A DNA stretch of 64,000 nt. Origin: Lentisalinibacter salinarum (GTDB lineage Bacteria > Pseudomonadota > Gammaproteobacteria > Steroidobacterales > Woeseiaceae). Positions 51,411-63,704 of the stretch are shown piece after piece. The stretch's first letter is position 1. The number at the start of each line of letters is the position of its first letter. Below the pieces are notes generated by a model. The model had not been told where the DNA came from and did not search any database. It saw only the letters and a program-made list of their open reading frames with translations. The stretch is from contig NZ_JAPDRH010000003.1 of NCBI RefSeq assembly GCF_040706555.1, forward strand, positions 558,001 through 622,000, read 5' to 3'. A program made the position numbers and the translations under genes.

Positions 51411-52700
51411 GTGGCCGAGATGCAGATCTACGACGACGCGCGTTTCGTCAGCCGGCTGACGCGGGAGACGCTCGCACTGGTGCTGGCCGGCGGCCAGGGC
51501 TCCCGGCTGTACGAGCTGACCACCTGGCGGGCGAAGCCGGCGCTGCACTTCGGCGGCAAGTACCGCATCATCGACTTCCCGCTGTCCAATTGCCTGAATT
51601 CCGGCATCCGCCGCATCGGCGTGCTGACCCAGTACAAGGCCCACTCCCTGATCAGCCACCTGGTGCAGGGCTGGTCTTGGATGAACGCCGGCGCGGCCAG
51701 TCAGGAGTTCGTGGAGATCCTGCCCGCCTCGCAGCGCGTGGGCGGCGAGTGGTACAAGGGGACGGCCGATGCCGTGTACCAGAATCTGGACATCATCCGC
51801 ACCCATGAGCCCCGATACGTCCTGATCCTGGCGGGCGACCACATCTACAAGATGGACTACGGCAGCTTCCTCGCCGCCCATGCGGAGTTCGGTGCCGACA
51901 TGACCATCTGCTGCCTGGAGGTGCCCATCGAGGAGGCGGCAGGGCAGTTCGGCGTGATGACGGTGGACGAGACCGGGCGCATCATCGGCTTCGACGAGAA
52001 GCCGGAGAAACCCAATCCCATCCCCGGCAAGCCGGGTCTGTGCCTCGCGTCGATGGGGAATTACGTCTTCAACACCAGTTTTCTCTACGAGCAGGTCATC
52101 AAGGATGCCGACACCGCATCCTCCGCCCACGATTTCGGTCGCAATATCATCCCGTCGGTGATCAGGGACTACCGGGTCTATGCCTACGCCTTCCGTGACG
52201 CGGAGACCGACGAGCAGGCCTACTGGCGGGACGTCGGGACCCTGCAGGCCTTCTGGGAGGCCAACATGGAGCTGGTCTCCGTCTCCCCGCAGCTCAATCT
52301 CTACGACCAGACCTGGCCCGTGCTGACGCACCAGGCCCAGTTGCCGCCGGCCAAGTCCGTGTTCGACGATGCCACCCGCCGCGGCGAGGCCATCAATTCC
52401 ATGGTCTCCGGCGGCTGCATCATCTCCGGCGCCCACGTTGGCAACTCATTGCTGTTCTCCAAGGTCACCGTCAATTCCTACAGCAGCGTGACCGACTCGG
52501 TCGTACTGCCGGACGTCGAGATCGGCGAGAACTGTCGTATCCACCGCGCCATCATCGACCGCGGCGCGAAGATCCCCGACGGCACGATCGTCGGCGAGGA
52601 TCCGGAAGCAGACCGCGCCCGCGGTTTCCGCGTGACGAAGACAGGCATCACCCTGGTCACGCCGGACATGCTGGGACAGTACCTGCACTTCACGCGCTAG
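51411..52700 (+). CDS. glgC: Glucose-1-phosphate adenylyltransferase
   Basis: 429 residues. The nucleotidyltransferase domain has LALVLAGGQGSRLYELT, YRIIDFPLSNCLNSG, WYKGTADAVYQNL and LAGDHIYKMDY; the C-terminal left-handed beta-helix has SVTDSVVLPDVEIGENCRIHRAIID. It makes ADP-glucose, the committed step of glycogen synthesis. The variant GGQGSRL replaces the more usual GGxGTRL. GTG start 51411 with GAAGAGG upstream; ATG 51420 is the alternative. glgA follows about 20 bp later. Confidence 0.96.
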   Translation: MAEMQIYDDARFVSRLTRETLALVLAGGQGSRLYELTTWRAKPALHFGGKYRIIDFPLSNCLNSGIRRIGVLTQYKAHSLISHLVQGWSWMNAGAASQEFVEILPASQRVGGEWYKGTADAVYQNLDIIRTHEPRYVLILAGDHIYKMDYGSFLAAHAEFGADMTICCLEVPIEEAAGQFGVMTVDETGRIIGFDEKPEKPNPIPGKPGLCLASMGNYVFNTSFLYEQVIKDADTASSAHDFGRNIIPSVIRDYRVYAYAFRDAETDEQAYWRDVGTLQAFWEANMELVSVSPQLNLYDQTWPVLTHQAQLPPAKSVFDDATRRGEAINSMVSGGCIISGAHVGNSLLFSKVTVNSYSSVTDSVVLPDVEIGENCRIHRAIIDRGAKIPDGTIVGEDPEADRARGFRVTKTGITLVTPDMLGQYLHFTR

Positions 52701-52721
52701 CAGCAGACAGGATCTCCCGGC

Positions 52722-54278
52722 ATCGGCACGAAGCACGTCATTTTTCTCGCGGCCGAGAACGGCGCCCTGCCGGGCGGCAAGGTCGGCGGCGTGGGCGACG
52801 TCGTCCGCGACCTGCCGGCAGCGCTCGCGAAGCTCGACTGGCAGGCGACCGTGCTGACCCCCTCGTACGGGGTCTTCTCGTCGCTGCCCGGAGCGCGACG
52901 CATCGGCTCGCTGGAGGTGGAGTTCGCGGGACGCAGCGAGACGGTGGAGGTCCACGAGGCCGCCCCGCCGGACGGCGGCGTACGCCAGCTGGTATTCGAG
53001 CATCCGCGCTTCAGCGCCGGCGGCGTCGGCAGAATCTATTCCGATCAGGAGGACGACGGCCCCTTCGCGACGGATGCGACCCGATTCGCCTTCCTGGGCG
53101 CCGCCGCGGCGCGATGGATCCGCGACCTCGAGACGGCGCCGGAGGTGCTGCATCTGCACGACTGGCATGCCGCCTTCTATTGTCTGTTCCGGAGTTTCGC
53201 ACCGGATTACGAATCGCTCGCGGCCATCCGCACGGTCTTCACCATCCATAACCTCTCCTACCAGGGCACCCGGCCGCTGGACGGCCACGCCTCGTCGCTC
53301 GCCGCCTGGTTTCCCGAACTGGACGTCGACCCGGCACTCGTCGGCGACCCGCACAGCCCCGACTGCATCAACCCGATGGCGCTCGCCATCCGCACCTGCG
53401 ACCGCGTGAGCACCGTGTCGCCCACCTATGCGCGCGAGATCCTCGAGCCGAGCGACCCGGCACGCGGCTTCATCGGCGGCGAGGGCCTGGAGCGCCCGCT
53501 GGGTAACGCCGCCCGGGCAGGACGACTGGTCGGTATCCTGAACGGCTGCGACTACAGCGGCGCGCCGGGACGTCGTCCCGACTGGCAGGACCTGACCGGC
53601 CTGGCGGCCTGGCAGGTGAACGTCTGGCGCGACGACACACCGGAGGACCCGGCTCATCGCGCCGCGCGCGATCGACTGCTGGCGCTGCCGAAGCACAGGC
53701 CCGAGCACGTCCTCGTCAGCATCGGCCGGCTCGTCAGACAGAAGGTCAGTCTCTTCCTCGAAGAACTCGAGGACGGCCGGACGGCACTGGAACACGTCCT
53801 GGATACGCTCGGGTCCCGCGGCATGCTCATCATGCTCGGCAGCGGCGAAGCGACTTACGAACGGCGCGTGACCGCGATCGCACAACGCCGCGAGCAGCTG
53901 CTATTTCTGCGCGGTTACTCGGACATGCTCTCGGAGGCGCTGTATCTCGGCGGCGACCTCTTCCTGATGCCCTCGAGTTTCGAGCCCTGCGGGATCAGCC
54001 AGATGCTGGCCATGCGGGCCGCGCAACCGGTGGTGGCGCATGCGACGGGTGGCCTCTGCGATACCATCGAGGACGACCGCACCGGCTTCCTCTTCTCCGG
54101 CACGACGTCCCGCGCCCAGGCGGCCGCTTTCGTCGCCAGGGTCGAACAGGCGCTCGCGCTGAAATCGGGCGACACAACGGAATGGGAGAACCTGCGCATT
54201 CGCGCGGCGTCGAAGAAATTCGACTGGGCAAGCTCCGCACGTGACACCATCGCCAGGCTCTATGAACCGCAGGACTGA
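52722..54278 (+). CDS. glgA: Glycogen synthase, with non-canonical start codon
   Basis: About 518 residues of GT5. N-terminal KHVIFLAAENGALPGGKVGGVGDVVRDLP holds the ADP-glucose-binding KxGG motif; the C-terminus has FLMPSSFEPCGISQMLAMR and GGLCDTI. The frame runs back to the glgC stop without any ATG, GTG or TTG before the family-conserved N-terminus. The only canonical start (GTG 52791) would remove the KxGG motif. ATC at 52722 (giving M-G-T-K-H-V) fits both length and spacing from CAGGA, so a rare ATC/ATT start or a sequence error is inferred. It overlaps glgB by 17 bp downstream. Confidence 0.9.
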   Translation: MGTKHVIFLAAENGALPGGKVGGVGDVVRDLPAALAKLDWQATVLTPSYGVFSSLPGARRIGSLEVEFAGRSETVEVHEAAPPDGGVRQLVFEHPRFSAGGVGRIYSDQEDDGPFATDATRFAFLGAAAARWIRDLETAPEVLHLHDWHAAFYCLFRSFAPDYESLAAIRTVFTIHNLSYQGTRPLDGHASSLAAWFPELDVDPALVGDPHSPDCINPMALAIRTCDRVSTVSPTYAREILEPSDPARGFIGGEGLERPLGNAARAGRLVGILNGCDYSGAPGRRPDWQDLTGLAAWQVNVWRDDTPEDPAHRAARDRLLALPKHRPEHVLVSIGRLVRQKVSLFLEELEDGRTALEHVLDTLGSRGMLIMLGSGEATYERRVTAIAQRREQLLFLRGYSDMLSEALYLGGDLFLMPSSFEPCGISQMLAMRAAQPVVAHATGGLCDTIEDDRTGFLFSGTTSRAQAAAFVARVEQALALKSGDTTEWENLRIRAASKKFDWASSARDTIARLYEPQD

Positions 54279-56454
54279 AACAGACCGGCTCCAGGCCGCC
54301 ATGGCGGCGGTGGCCGACGGACGCTACCACGACCCGTTCTCGTTACTCGGGGTGCACCGGGTCGGGAACCTGCGCGTCGTCAGGACGCTTCAGCCCCAGG
54401 CCCGGGAGGTCGAGCTGGTCGACGGCGAGGGCGCCCATCTCGCGACGATGGAACGCGTCCACCCGTCCGGGCTCTTCACCGCGCCGCTGCCGGCCCGCAA
54501 GCGCCGCTACCGGCTGCGGATCACGACCCAGGAGAAGGAGACCTACGAGATCGAGGATCCGTATCGGTTTCCGACGACCCTGGGGGAGATGGACCTGTAT
54601 CTGCTCGGCGAAGGTTCCGACCGGAAGATCTACGAGAAACTCGGCGCGCAGCTCCGCGAGATCGACGGCGTCGCCGGCACGCGCTTCGCCGTCTGGGCGC
54701 CGAATGCCTCCCGCGTGAGCGTGGTCGGCGACTTCAACGGCTGGGACGGCCGCCGGCACATGATGCGGCTGCATCCCGCCAACGGCATCTGGGAGGTGTT
54801 CGTGCCCGGCGTCGGCCAGGGGGCACGCTACAAGTACGAACTGCTCGACCGGGACGGCCGCCTGCTACCCCTCAAGACGGACCCCTTCGCCCGCTATCAC
54901 GAGCCGCCGCCGGGGAACGCCGGCATCGTGTACCGGAGCGGCTACGACTGGCAGGACGACGACTGGATGGGCGCCCGCTCGATGACGCCCGATCTCGCGC
55001 AGCCGCTCGCCATCTACGAGGTGCACCTCGGCTCCTGGCGCCGCCGGGCCGACGACGGCTATCTCGGCTACCGGGAACTCGCCGACGAGCTGATCGACTA
55101 CGTCACCGAGATGGGCTTTACCCATATCGAGTTCCTGCCGGTCACCGAACACCCCTTCGACGGCTCCTGGGGCTACCAGCCCATCGGCCTGTACGCGCCT
55201 ACCCAGCGCTTCGGCGAACCCGACGACTTCCGCTACCTGGTGGACCGCTGCCACGCCGCCGGCATCGGCGTCATCGTCGACTGGGTGCCCGCGCATTTCC
55301 CGAAGGACGAGCACGGACTGCGCCGCTTCGACGGCACGGCGCTGTACGAGCACGAGGATCCCCGCAAGGGCGAGCACGCCGACTGGGGGACGCTGATCTT
55401 CAACTTCGGCCGGCGCGAAGTCGTGAACTACCTGATCGGCAGCGCGCTGTACTGGATCGACGAATTCCACATCGACGGTATCCGGGTGGATGCGGTCGCC
55501 TCCATGCTCTATCTCGATTACTCCCGCGAGCACGGCGAGTGGGTGCCGAACGAACTCGGCGGCAACGAGAACCTGGAGGCCGTAGACTTCCTGCGCCGGT
55601 TCAACACGGAGATCCACGCGCACGGCGCCGTGTCCTTCGCGGAGGAGTCCACGGCCTGGCCCGGCGTCTCCCGGCCCGTCGAGGCCGGCGGCCTCGGCTT
55701 CACCTACAAGTGGAACATGGGCTGGATGAACGACACCCTGGTCTACATGTCCGAAGACCCGGTGCATCGGCGCCACCACCACGACAAGATGACCTTCGGG
55801 CTGGTCTACGCCTTCAATGAGAATTTCGTGCTGCCGCTCTCCCACGACGAGGTGGTGCACGGCAAACGCTCCATCCTCGGCCGCATGCCGGGCGACGAGT
55901 GGCAGCGCTTCGCCAACCTGCGCGCCTACTACGCGACCATGTACGCACACCCGGGCAAGAAGCTGCTGTTCATGGGCAACGAGATCGCCCAGTACGCCGA
56001 GTGGAACCACGACCGCTCGCTTGACTGGCACCTCCTCGATTACCCGGTACACCAGGGTGTCCAGCGCCTGCTGCGCGACCTGAACGCGCTGTACCGTCGC
56101 ACGCCCGCGCTGCACGAGATCGACTTCCAGCCGGCAGGCTTCGAGTGGATCGCCTGGGACGACCGGGACAACAGCATCTTCTCCTGGATCCGGCGCGACC
56201 GTTCGGGCGGCTTCGTGATCTGCGTCGCCAACATGACGCCGGTCGTGCGCCAGGACTGTCGTATAGGGGTGCCCGAACCCGGGCGCTACGAGGAACTCCT
56301 CAATACCGACGCCACGGGCTACGGCGGCTCGGGTTTGCATAATCCCCCGCGGGACGCCGAGGCCGTCGCCAGTCACGGCCGCGATCACAGCCTCTGCGTG
56401 ACGCTACCGGCGCTGGCAACGCTTATACTCGGGCCTTCCACCCGGGATTCCTGA
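54262..56454 (+). CDS. glgB: 1,4-alpha-glucan branching enzyme
   Basis: 730 residues. An N-terminal domain (DPFSLLGVHRVGNLRVVRTL) and a CBM48 (FAVWAPNASRVSVVGDFNGWDGRRHMM) precede the GH13 barrel: FDGSWGYQPIGLYAPTQRFG, IDGIRVDAVASMLYLDY (nucleophile Asp), FAEESTAWPGVSRP (acid Glu) and LPLSHDEVVHGK. It introduces alpha-1,6 branches into glycogen. The start MNRRTETDRL (54262) lies inside the end of glgA, so the two are coupled. Full length, with the typical four-domain layout. Confidence 0.97.
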   Translation: MNRRTETDRLQAAMAAVADGRYHDPFSLLGVHRVGNLRVVRTLQPQAREVELVDGEGAHLATMERVHPSGLFTAPLPARKRRYRLRITTQEKETYEIEDPYRFPTTLGEMDLYLLGEGSDRKIYEKLGAQLREIDGVAGTRFAVWAPNASRVSVVGDFNGWDGRRHMMRLHPANGIWEVFVPGVGQGARYKYELLDRDGRLLPLKTDPFARYHEPPPGNAGIVYRSGYDWQDDDWMGARSMTPDLAQPLAIYEVHLGSWRRRADDGYLGYRELADELIDYVTEMGFTHIEFLPVTEHPFDGSWGYQPIGLYAPTQRFGEPDDFRYLVDRCHAAGIGVIVDWVPAHFPKDEHGLRRFDGTALYEHEDPRKGEHADWGTLIFNFGRREVVNYLIGSALYWIDEFHIDGIRVDAVASMLYLDYSREHGEWVPNELGGNENLEAVDFLRRFNTEIHAHGAVSFAEESTAWPGVSRPVEAGGLGFTYKWNMGWMNDTLVYMSEDPVHRRHHHDKMTFGLVYAFNENFVLPLSHDEVVHGKRSILGRMPGDEWQRFANLRAYYATMYAHPGKKLLFMGNEIAQYAEWNHDRSLDWHLLDYPVHQGVQRLLRDLNALYRRTPALHEIDFQPAGFEWIAWDDRDNSIFSWIRRDRSGGFVICVANMTPVVRQDCRIGVPEPGRYEELLNTDATGYGGSGLHNPPRDAEAVASHGRDHSLCVTLPALATLILGPSTRDS

Positions 56455-56466
56455 CGGAGATTCATA

Positions 56467-58970
<2,504 letters not shown>

Positions 58971-58974
<4 letters not shown>

Positions 58975-61043
58975 TCCGGCCACGGATCCGGCCGGGCAGT
59001 GCCGATACGCTCGGCGCAAGCGCGGATGCTGACGGTGTCAACTTCGCCCTGTTCAGTTCGGTGGCCGCCGCCGTCGAACTCTGCCTGCTCGATGGCCGCG
59101 GACAGACGACGGCCTCGTACCACCTGCCCGCGTGCGAGGGCGACGTCTGGCACGGCTACCTCCCGGGCGTACGGGCCGGCCAGCGCTACGCCTATCGGGT
59201 CCGCGGCGACTGGGAGCCGATGCAAGGCCTGCGCTGTAATCCGCACAAGCTGTTGCTGGATCCGTACGCCCGCGAAATCGCGGGCCGGCTCGAATGGCAC
59301 ACGTCGGTCTTCGATTACGTACCCGGGCAACCGGAGGAGATGAGCGTAGCGGACAGCGCCGGCCGGGTGCCGGTCGGCGTGGTGCGCGGCGGCATCGAAC
59401 CGCCGGCCGCGGGTCCGGCCGTGCCCTGGGCGGAAACCATTTTCTACGAACTCAACGTCCGCGGTTACACGATGCGCCACCCGGCGCTGGACGAGACGGT
59501 GCGCGGCCGGTTCTGCGGGCTGCGCCATGCGGAGGTACTCGCCTACCTCAAGGCGCTCGGCGTCACCTCGATCGAGCTGATGCCCGTGCACGCCTTCGTC
59601 GACGAGTCGCATCTCGCGGAGCGCGGGCTCAGGAACTTCTGGGGCTACAACCCGGTCGCCTTCTTCGCACCGGAGCGCCGCTACGCCCGCCAGGACCCGG
59701 TCACCGAATTCCGGGACATGGTGGACGCCCTGCACGAGGCGGGCTTCGAAGTCATCCTCGACGTCGTCTACAACCACACCGGCGAAGGCGACGGACTGGG
59801 GCCGACGCTGGGCTTCCGCGGCATCGACAACCTGGCCTACTACAGCACCGAGCCGGACGATCCGTCCGCCTACATCAACGACACCGGCTGCGGCAACACG
59901 CTGAACGCCGACCACCCGGCGACCCGCCGGCTCGTGATCGACAGCCTCCGCTACTGGCACCGTACGATGGGCGTCGACGGCTTCCGCTTCGACCTCGCGC
60001 CGGTACTCGGGAGGCACGACCACGGCTTCTCGTCCGGCCACCCGCTGCTCACGGAGATCGGCGAGCATCCCGATCTGGCCGGCGCGAAACTCGTCGCGGA
60101 GCCCTGGGATCCCGGTCCGGGAGGCTACCAGCTGGGCGCCTTCCCACCGCGCTGGGCGGAATGGAACGACCAGTACCGCGACGCCGTCCGCCGATTCTGG
60201 CGAGGCGATCACGGCGCCAGCGCTGACCTGGCCCGGGGTCTCCGCGGCTCGGCCGAGATATTCGAGGCGTCGGGCCGTAAACCCATTGCCAGCGTCAACC
60301 TCGTGACCAGCCACGACGGGTTCACCCTGGCCGACGTCGTGGCCTACGACCGCCGCCACAACGAGGCCAACGGCGAGGACAATCGGGACGGCCACGCGCA
60401 CAACTTCAGCCACAACCACGGCGTGGAGGGCCCGACGGACGACCCGGCCATCGTCACGGTACGGCGTCGCCAGCGCCTGAACCTGCTGGCCACCCTGCTA
60501 TTCTCCCAGGGCACGCCACTGCTCCTCGCAGGCGACGAGTTCGGCAACTCCCAGCAGGGCAACAACAACGCCTATGCCCAGGACAACCCGACCGGCTGGC
60601 TCGACTGGTCCGGCCTGGACGAGGACCCCGCCTTCCACGCCGCCGTCCGGCAGCTGATCGGGCTGAGGAAGGCGAGCCCTCTCCTGCACCTGCCCGAGTA
60701 CGTGCACGGCCATCTCGCCATCGACGGCCGCGACGTCCGCATCGAGTGGCAGCAGCCCTCAGGAAAGCCGATGACCAGTGACGACTGGCACCGCCTGCAT
60801 GCCTTCTCCCTGTGGATCACGGAGGCGGGCGACGGAGCGGATATTGGCGCCGCGGCACTCCTGGTGAATGGCACGGACACCGCGAGCGACTTCGAGCTTG
60901 CGCTTCCCGGCGGAGTGCCCGACGGCATCGACATTGCCTTCTCGAGCGCCGCGGAATTGCCACGGAACGGTCACACGCTGAGACTGCCGCCGCGGAGTTC
61001 GGCCTGGCTGCAAACGCCGGCGACGAAACGGGAGACGACATGA
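58971..61043 (+). CDS. glgX: Glycogen debranching enzyme (GlgX/isoamylase type)
   Basis: 690 residues. CBM48 (PGSADTLGASADADGVNFALFS) is followed by a GH13_11 barrel with FWGYNPVAFFAPERRYA, DVVYNHTGEGD, VDGFRFDLAPVLGR (nucleophile Asp), LVAEPWDPGPGGYQLG (acid Glu) and NLVTSHDGFTLADVVAY. It hydrolyses alpha-1,6 branches of phosphorylase-limit glycogen. The true start is ATG 58971, overlapping the glgP stop (ATGA); longer frames upstream are a shadow of glgP. The next gene also overlaps by 4 bp. Confidence 0.97.
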
Positions 61044-62113
61044 GGGATGCTTTCCGGCCGCTGACGTTCGCCAGTGGCGCGCGCATGAAGAACCGCTTCG
61101 CGCTGGCCCCGCTGACCAACATGCAGAGCCACGAAGACGGGCGCCTGTCCGACGACGAGTACCGCTGGCTGACGCTGCGGGCCGCCGGCGGCTTCGGCCT
61201 CACCATGACCTGCGCCGCTCACGTTCAGGCGATAGGCAAGGGCTTCCCGGGCCAGCTCGGCTGCTTCTCCGACGACCACCTGGAAGGACTGTCCAGACTG
61301 GCGGACGGAATCCGGGCGCACGACAGCCTGGCGGTGGTGCAGCTGCATCATGCCGGCATGCGCTCCCCGGCGGAGCTCATCGGCACGCAGCCGGTGTGCC
61401 CGTCCGAAGACGAGGAGACCGGCGCACGGGCCCTGACCACGGCCGAGGTCGAACGGCTGGCGGAAGATTTCGTCGCCGCGGCCGAACGCGCCGAGAAGGC
61501 AGGTTTCGACGGAGTGGAACTCCACGGCGCGCACGGCTACATCCTGTGCCAGTTCCTCTCCCCCACCGTCAACCGCCGCACGGACCGTTACGGCGGCTCG
61601 CCGGAGAACCGGGCGCGCATCATCCTGGACATCATCCGCGGCATCCGCGACCGCTGCCGGCCGGATTTCCTGCTCGGTATCCGCCTCTCGCCCGAACGGT
61701 TCGACCTCCGACTCGCCGAAATACGGGCGCTGGCGGCGCGGCTGATGCGTGAAGGGCGAGTGGACTTCATCGACCTGTCGCTCTGGGACATCGCCAAGGA
61801 ACCGGAGGAGGACGAGTTTCGCGGCCGCTCCCTGCTCTCGTACTTCACCGAATTCGAGCGCGGCGAGGTGCGGCTGGGGGCCGCCGGCAAACTGCGCACG
61901 CCTGCCGACGTCCGGGCCTGCCTCGATGCCGGCACGGACTTCGTGCTGCTCGGACGGGCCGCGATACTGCAGCACGACTTCCCGGAGCGCATGCGCGCCG
62001 ATGCCGGTTTCGAACCGGTGCGCACGCCGGTCAGTGCCGATTACCTGCGCTCGGAGGGGCTCGGCGATGCATTCATCGCCTACATGTCGCGCTGGAAGGG
62101 CTTCGTCGGGTAA
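61040..62113 (+). CDS. Old-Yellow-Enzyme-family NADH:flavin oxidoreductase
   Basis: 357 residues, FMN-binding TIM barrel. FRPLTFASGARMKNRFALAPLTNMQS opens the barrel; VVQLHHAGMRSP, GFDGVELHGAHGYILCQFLSPTVNRRTDRYGGSPENRAR and FVLLGRAAILQHDF are hallmark segments. It reduces activated alkenes or similar compounds; the substrate is unknown. Its ATG overlaps the glgX stop (ATGA), so it is translated from the glycogen operon although it has no obvious glycogen role. Start by family N-terminus; the long upstream frame is a shadow of glgX. Confidence 0.92.
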   Translation: MRDAFRPLTFASGARMKNRFALAPLTNMQSHEDGRLSDDEYRWLTLRAAGGFGLTMTCAAHVQAIGKGFPGQLGCFSDDHLEGLSRLADGIRAHDSLAVVQLHHAGMRSPAELIGTQPVCPSEDEETGARALTTAEVERLAEDFVAAAERAEKAGFDGVELHGAHGYILCQFLSPTVNRRTDRYGGSPENRARIILDIIRGIRDRCRPDFLLGIRLSPERFDLRLAEIRALAARLMREGRVDFIDLSLWDIAKEPEEDEFRGRSLLSYFTEFERGEVRLGAAGKLRTPADVRACLDAGTDFVLLGRAAILQHDFPERMRADAGFEPVRTPVSADYLRSEGLGDAFIAYMSRWKGFVG

Positions 62114-62156
62114 CCTCTACCCCTATCCTGTTGCCGTGGCTTGCGGGGGAGGCAGC

Positions 62157-63704
62157 ATGCGACGCCTGAGTCTGACCGATACCGGCTTCCTGATTGCGGA
62201 GAACCGGCAGGTGCCGATGCACGTTGCGGGACTGCACCTGTTCACACTGCCGGACGACGTGGACGAACACCGGTTCCTGCATTCCCTGGCGGAGAACCTC
62301 CGGGCGACGGGGGAATTGCAGCCGCCCTTCGGCGAGCGGCTGAAGTTCGGCCTGCTGGGTGCGTTCGGACCGGTCTACTGGGAGCCGGACGACGGCCTCG
62401 ACATCGACTTTCACATCCGCCACTCGGCCCTGCCGGAACCCGGCCGTTACCGGGAACTGTTCGCGCTCGTCTCCCGCCTGCACAGCGTGCTGCTCGACAG
62501 GAACCGCCCGCTGTGGGAGATCCACCTGATCGAGGGCCTGCAGAACCGGCAGTTCGCCGCCTACTGGAAGTTCCACCATGCCGCCATCGACGGCGTCCGG
62601 GGCATCCACCTGACGCAGAGCATGTATTCCCCGGATCCGGATGCGCGGATGCCCTATTCGCCGCTCTCCGTGGAGGCCGCGGAAACCTACCAGAGGGGGC
62701 TGGGCGTCAGCCCGGCAGAGGCGGAGCCGCCGACGGCCCTCGAACTCCGCAACGTGGCGGAATTCCTGAAGGCCGGCCTGGGCAGCAGCGGCCACATCCT
62801 CGGTGCGCTCCGACGCATTGCGGGCGCCTGGGCCGACCCGAACAGTCCGCTGATGGTGCCCTGGCGCCGGGTGCCGCACTCGCCCATCAACACGAGAATC
62901 GGCGGTGCGCGCCGTTTCGTCGCCCAGTCCTGGCCCTTCGCCCGCATCCGGGCAGTCGGCAAGGCGCTGGACGGCACCTTCAACGATGCCGTGCTGGCCA
63001 TGTGCTCCGGCGCGCTGCGGCGCTACCTCATGGCTGCACAGGATCTGCCCGGCGAGTCGCTGAAGGCCATGGTGCCGATATCGCTGCGCCGCCCGGACGA
63101 CCTCGACTCCTCCAACGCCGTCGGCGCCATCAGCGCCGATCTGGCGACGAACGTGGCCGACCCCGTGCAACGGTTCGGCGCCATCCAGGCCTCGATGATC
63201 GCCGGCAAGCGGATGTTCCAGGAACTCTCGGCCACCGAGGCACAGATCGTCATGCAGATGCTGCAGATGCCGTTGCTGTTCCTCGACCGGCTCGGCCTCA
63301 CGGCGAAGTTCCCGCCCTACAGCACGGTGATCTCCAACGTGCCGGGGCCCCGGCGGCAGCTGTACTGGAACGGCGCGAGGCTGGAGGGCATCTATCCCGC
63401 CTCCATCGTCCTCGACGGCTTCGCCCTGAATATCACGCTCGTCACCCTGGCGGACCATGTCGACTTCGGTATCACCGCCTGCCGCCGCACGCTGCCGCAG
63501 GTGCAGCGCTTCATCGACCATCTAGAGGACGCGCTGGTGGAGCTGGAAGAAGCCACCGGCCTGCGTCCGGAATCGCAGGCTACGGCGCCGCGGAGAAAAC
63601 CGAGCACGAAGAAACGCAGTAAGAAGAAGCGCTCGACAGGAAAGAAGAAGAAGACCGCGGCGAAGAAATCCGGGACAACGGCAACGGCTGACAAGACCGA
63701 TTAG
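62157..63704 (+). CDS. WS/DGAT wax ester synthase / diacylglycerol acyltransferase with basic tail
   Basis: 515 residues. The acyltransferase motif HHxxxDG appears as KFHHAAIDGVRGIH. The N-terminal DTGFLIAENRQVPMHVAGL and the C-terminal VISNVPGPRRQLYWNGARLEGIYPAS are family-typical. It makes wax esters or triacylglycerol from acyl-CoA. The final ~45 residues are a Lys/Arg/Ser-rich tail (RRKPSTKKRSKKKRSTGKKK, then KTAAKK), like the tail on bL21 in this genome. The start 62157 has GGGGGAGG upstream. It follows the oxidoreductase by 43 bp, placing lipid storage beside glycogen storage. The 296 bp after it to the window end show nothing I can identify. Confidence 0.92.
   Translation: MRRLSLTDTGFLIAENRQVPMHVAGLHLFTLPDDVDEHRFLHSLAENLRATGELQPPFGERLKFGLLGAFGPVYWEPDDGLDIDFHIRHSALPEPGRYRELFALVSRLHSVLLDRNRPLWEIHLIEGLQNRQFAAYWKFHHAAIDGVRGIHLTQSMYSPDPDARMPYSPLSVEAAETYQRGLGVSPAEAEPPTALELRNVAEFLKAGLGSSGHILGALRRIAGAWADPNSPLMVPWRRVPHSPINTRIGGARRFVAQSWPFARIRAVGKALDGTFNDAVLAMCSGALRRYLMAAQDLPGESLKAMVPISLRRPDDLDSSNAVGAISADLATNVADPVQRFGAIQASMIAGKRMFQELSATEAQIVMQMLQMPLLFLDRLGLTAKFPPYSTVISNVPGPRRQLYWNGARLEGIYPASIVLDGFALNITLVTLADHVDFGITACRRTLPQVQRFIDHLEDALVELEEATGLRPESQATAPRRKPSTKKRSKKKRSTGKKKKTAAKKSGTTATADKTD

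Noticed and set aside
49731..52436. 901-codon antisense ORF over malQ and glgC
   Set aside because: Spans two recognised genes in reverse; no motif.
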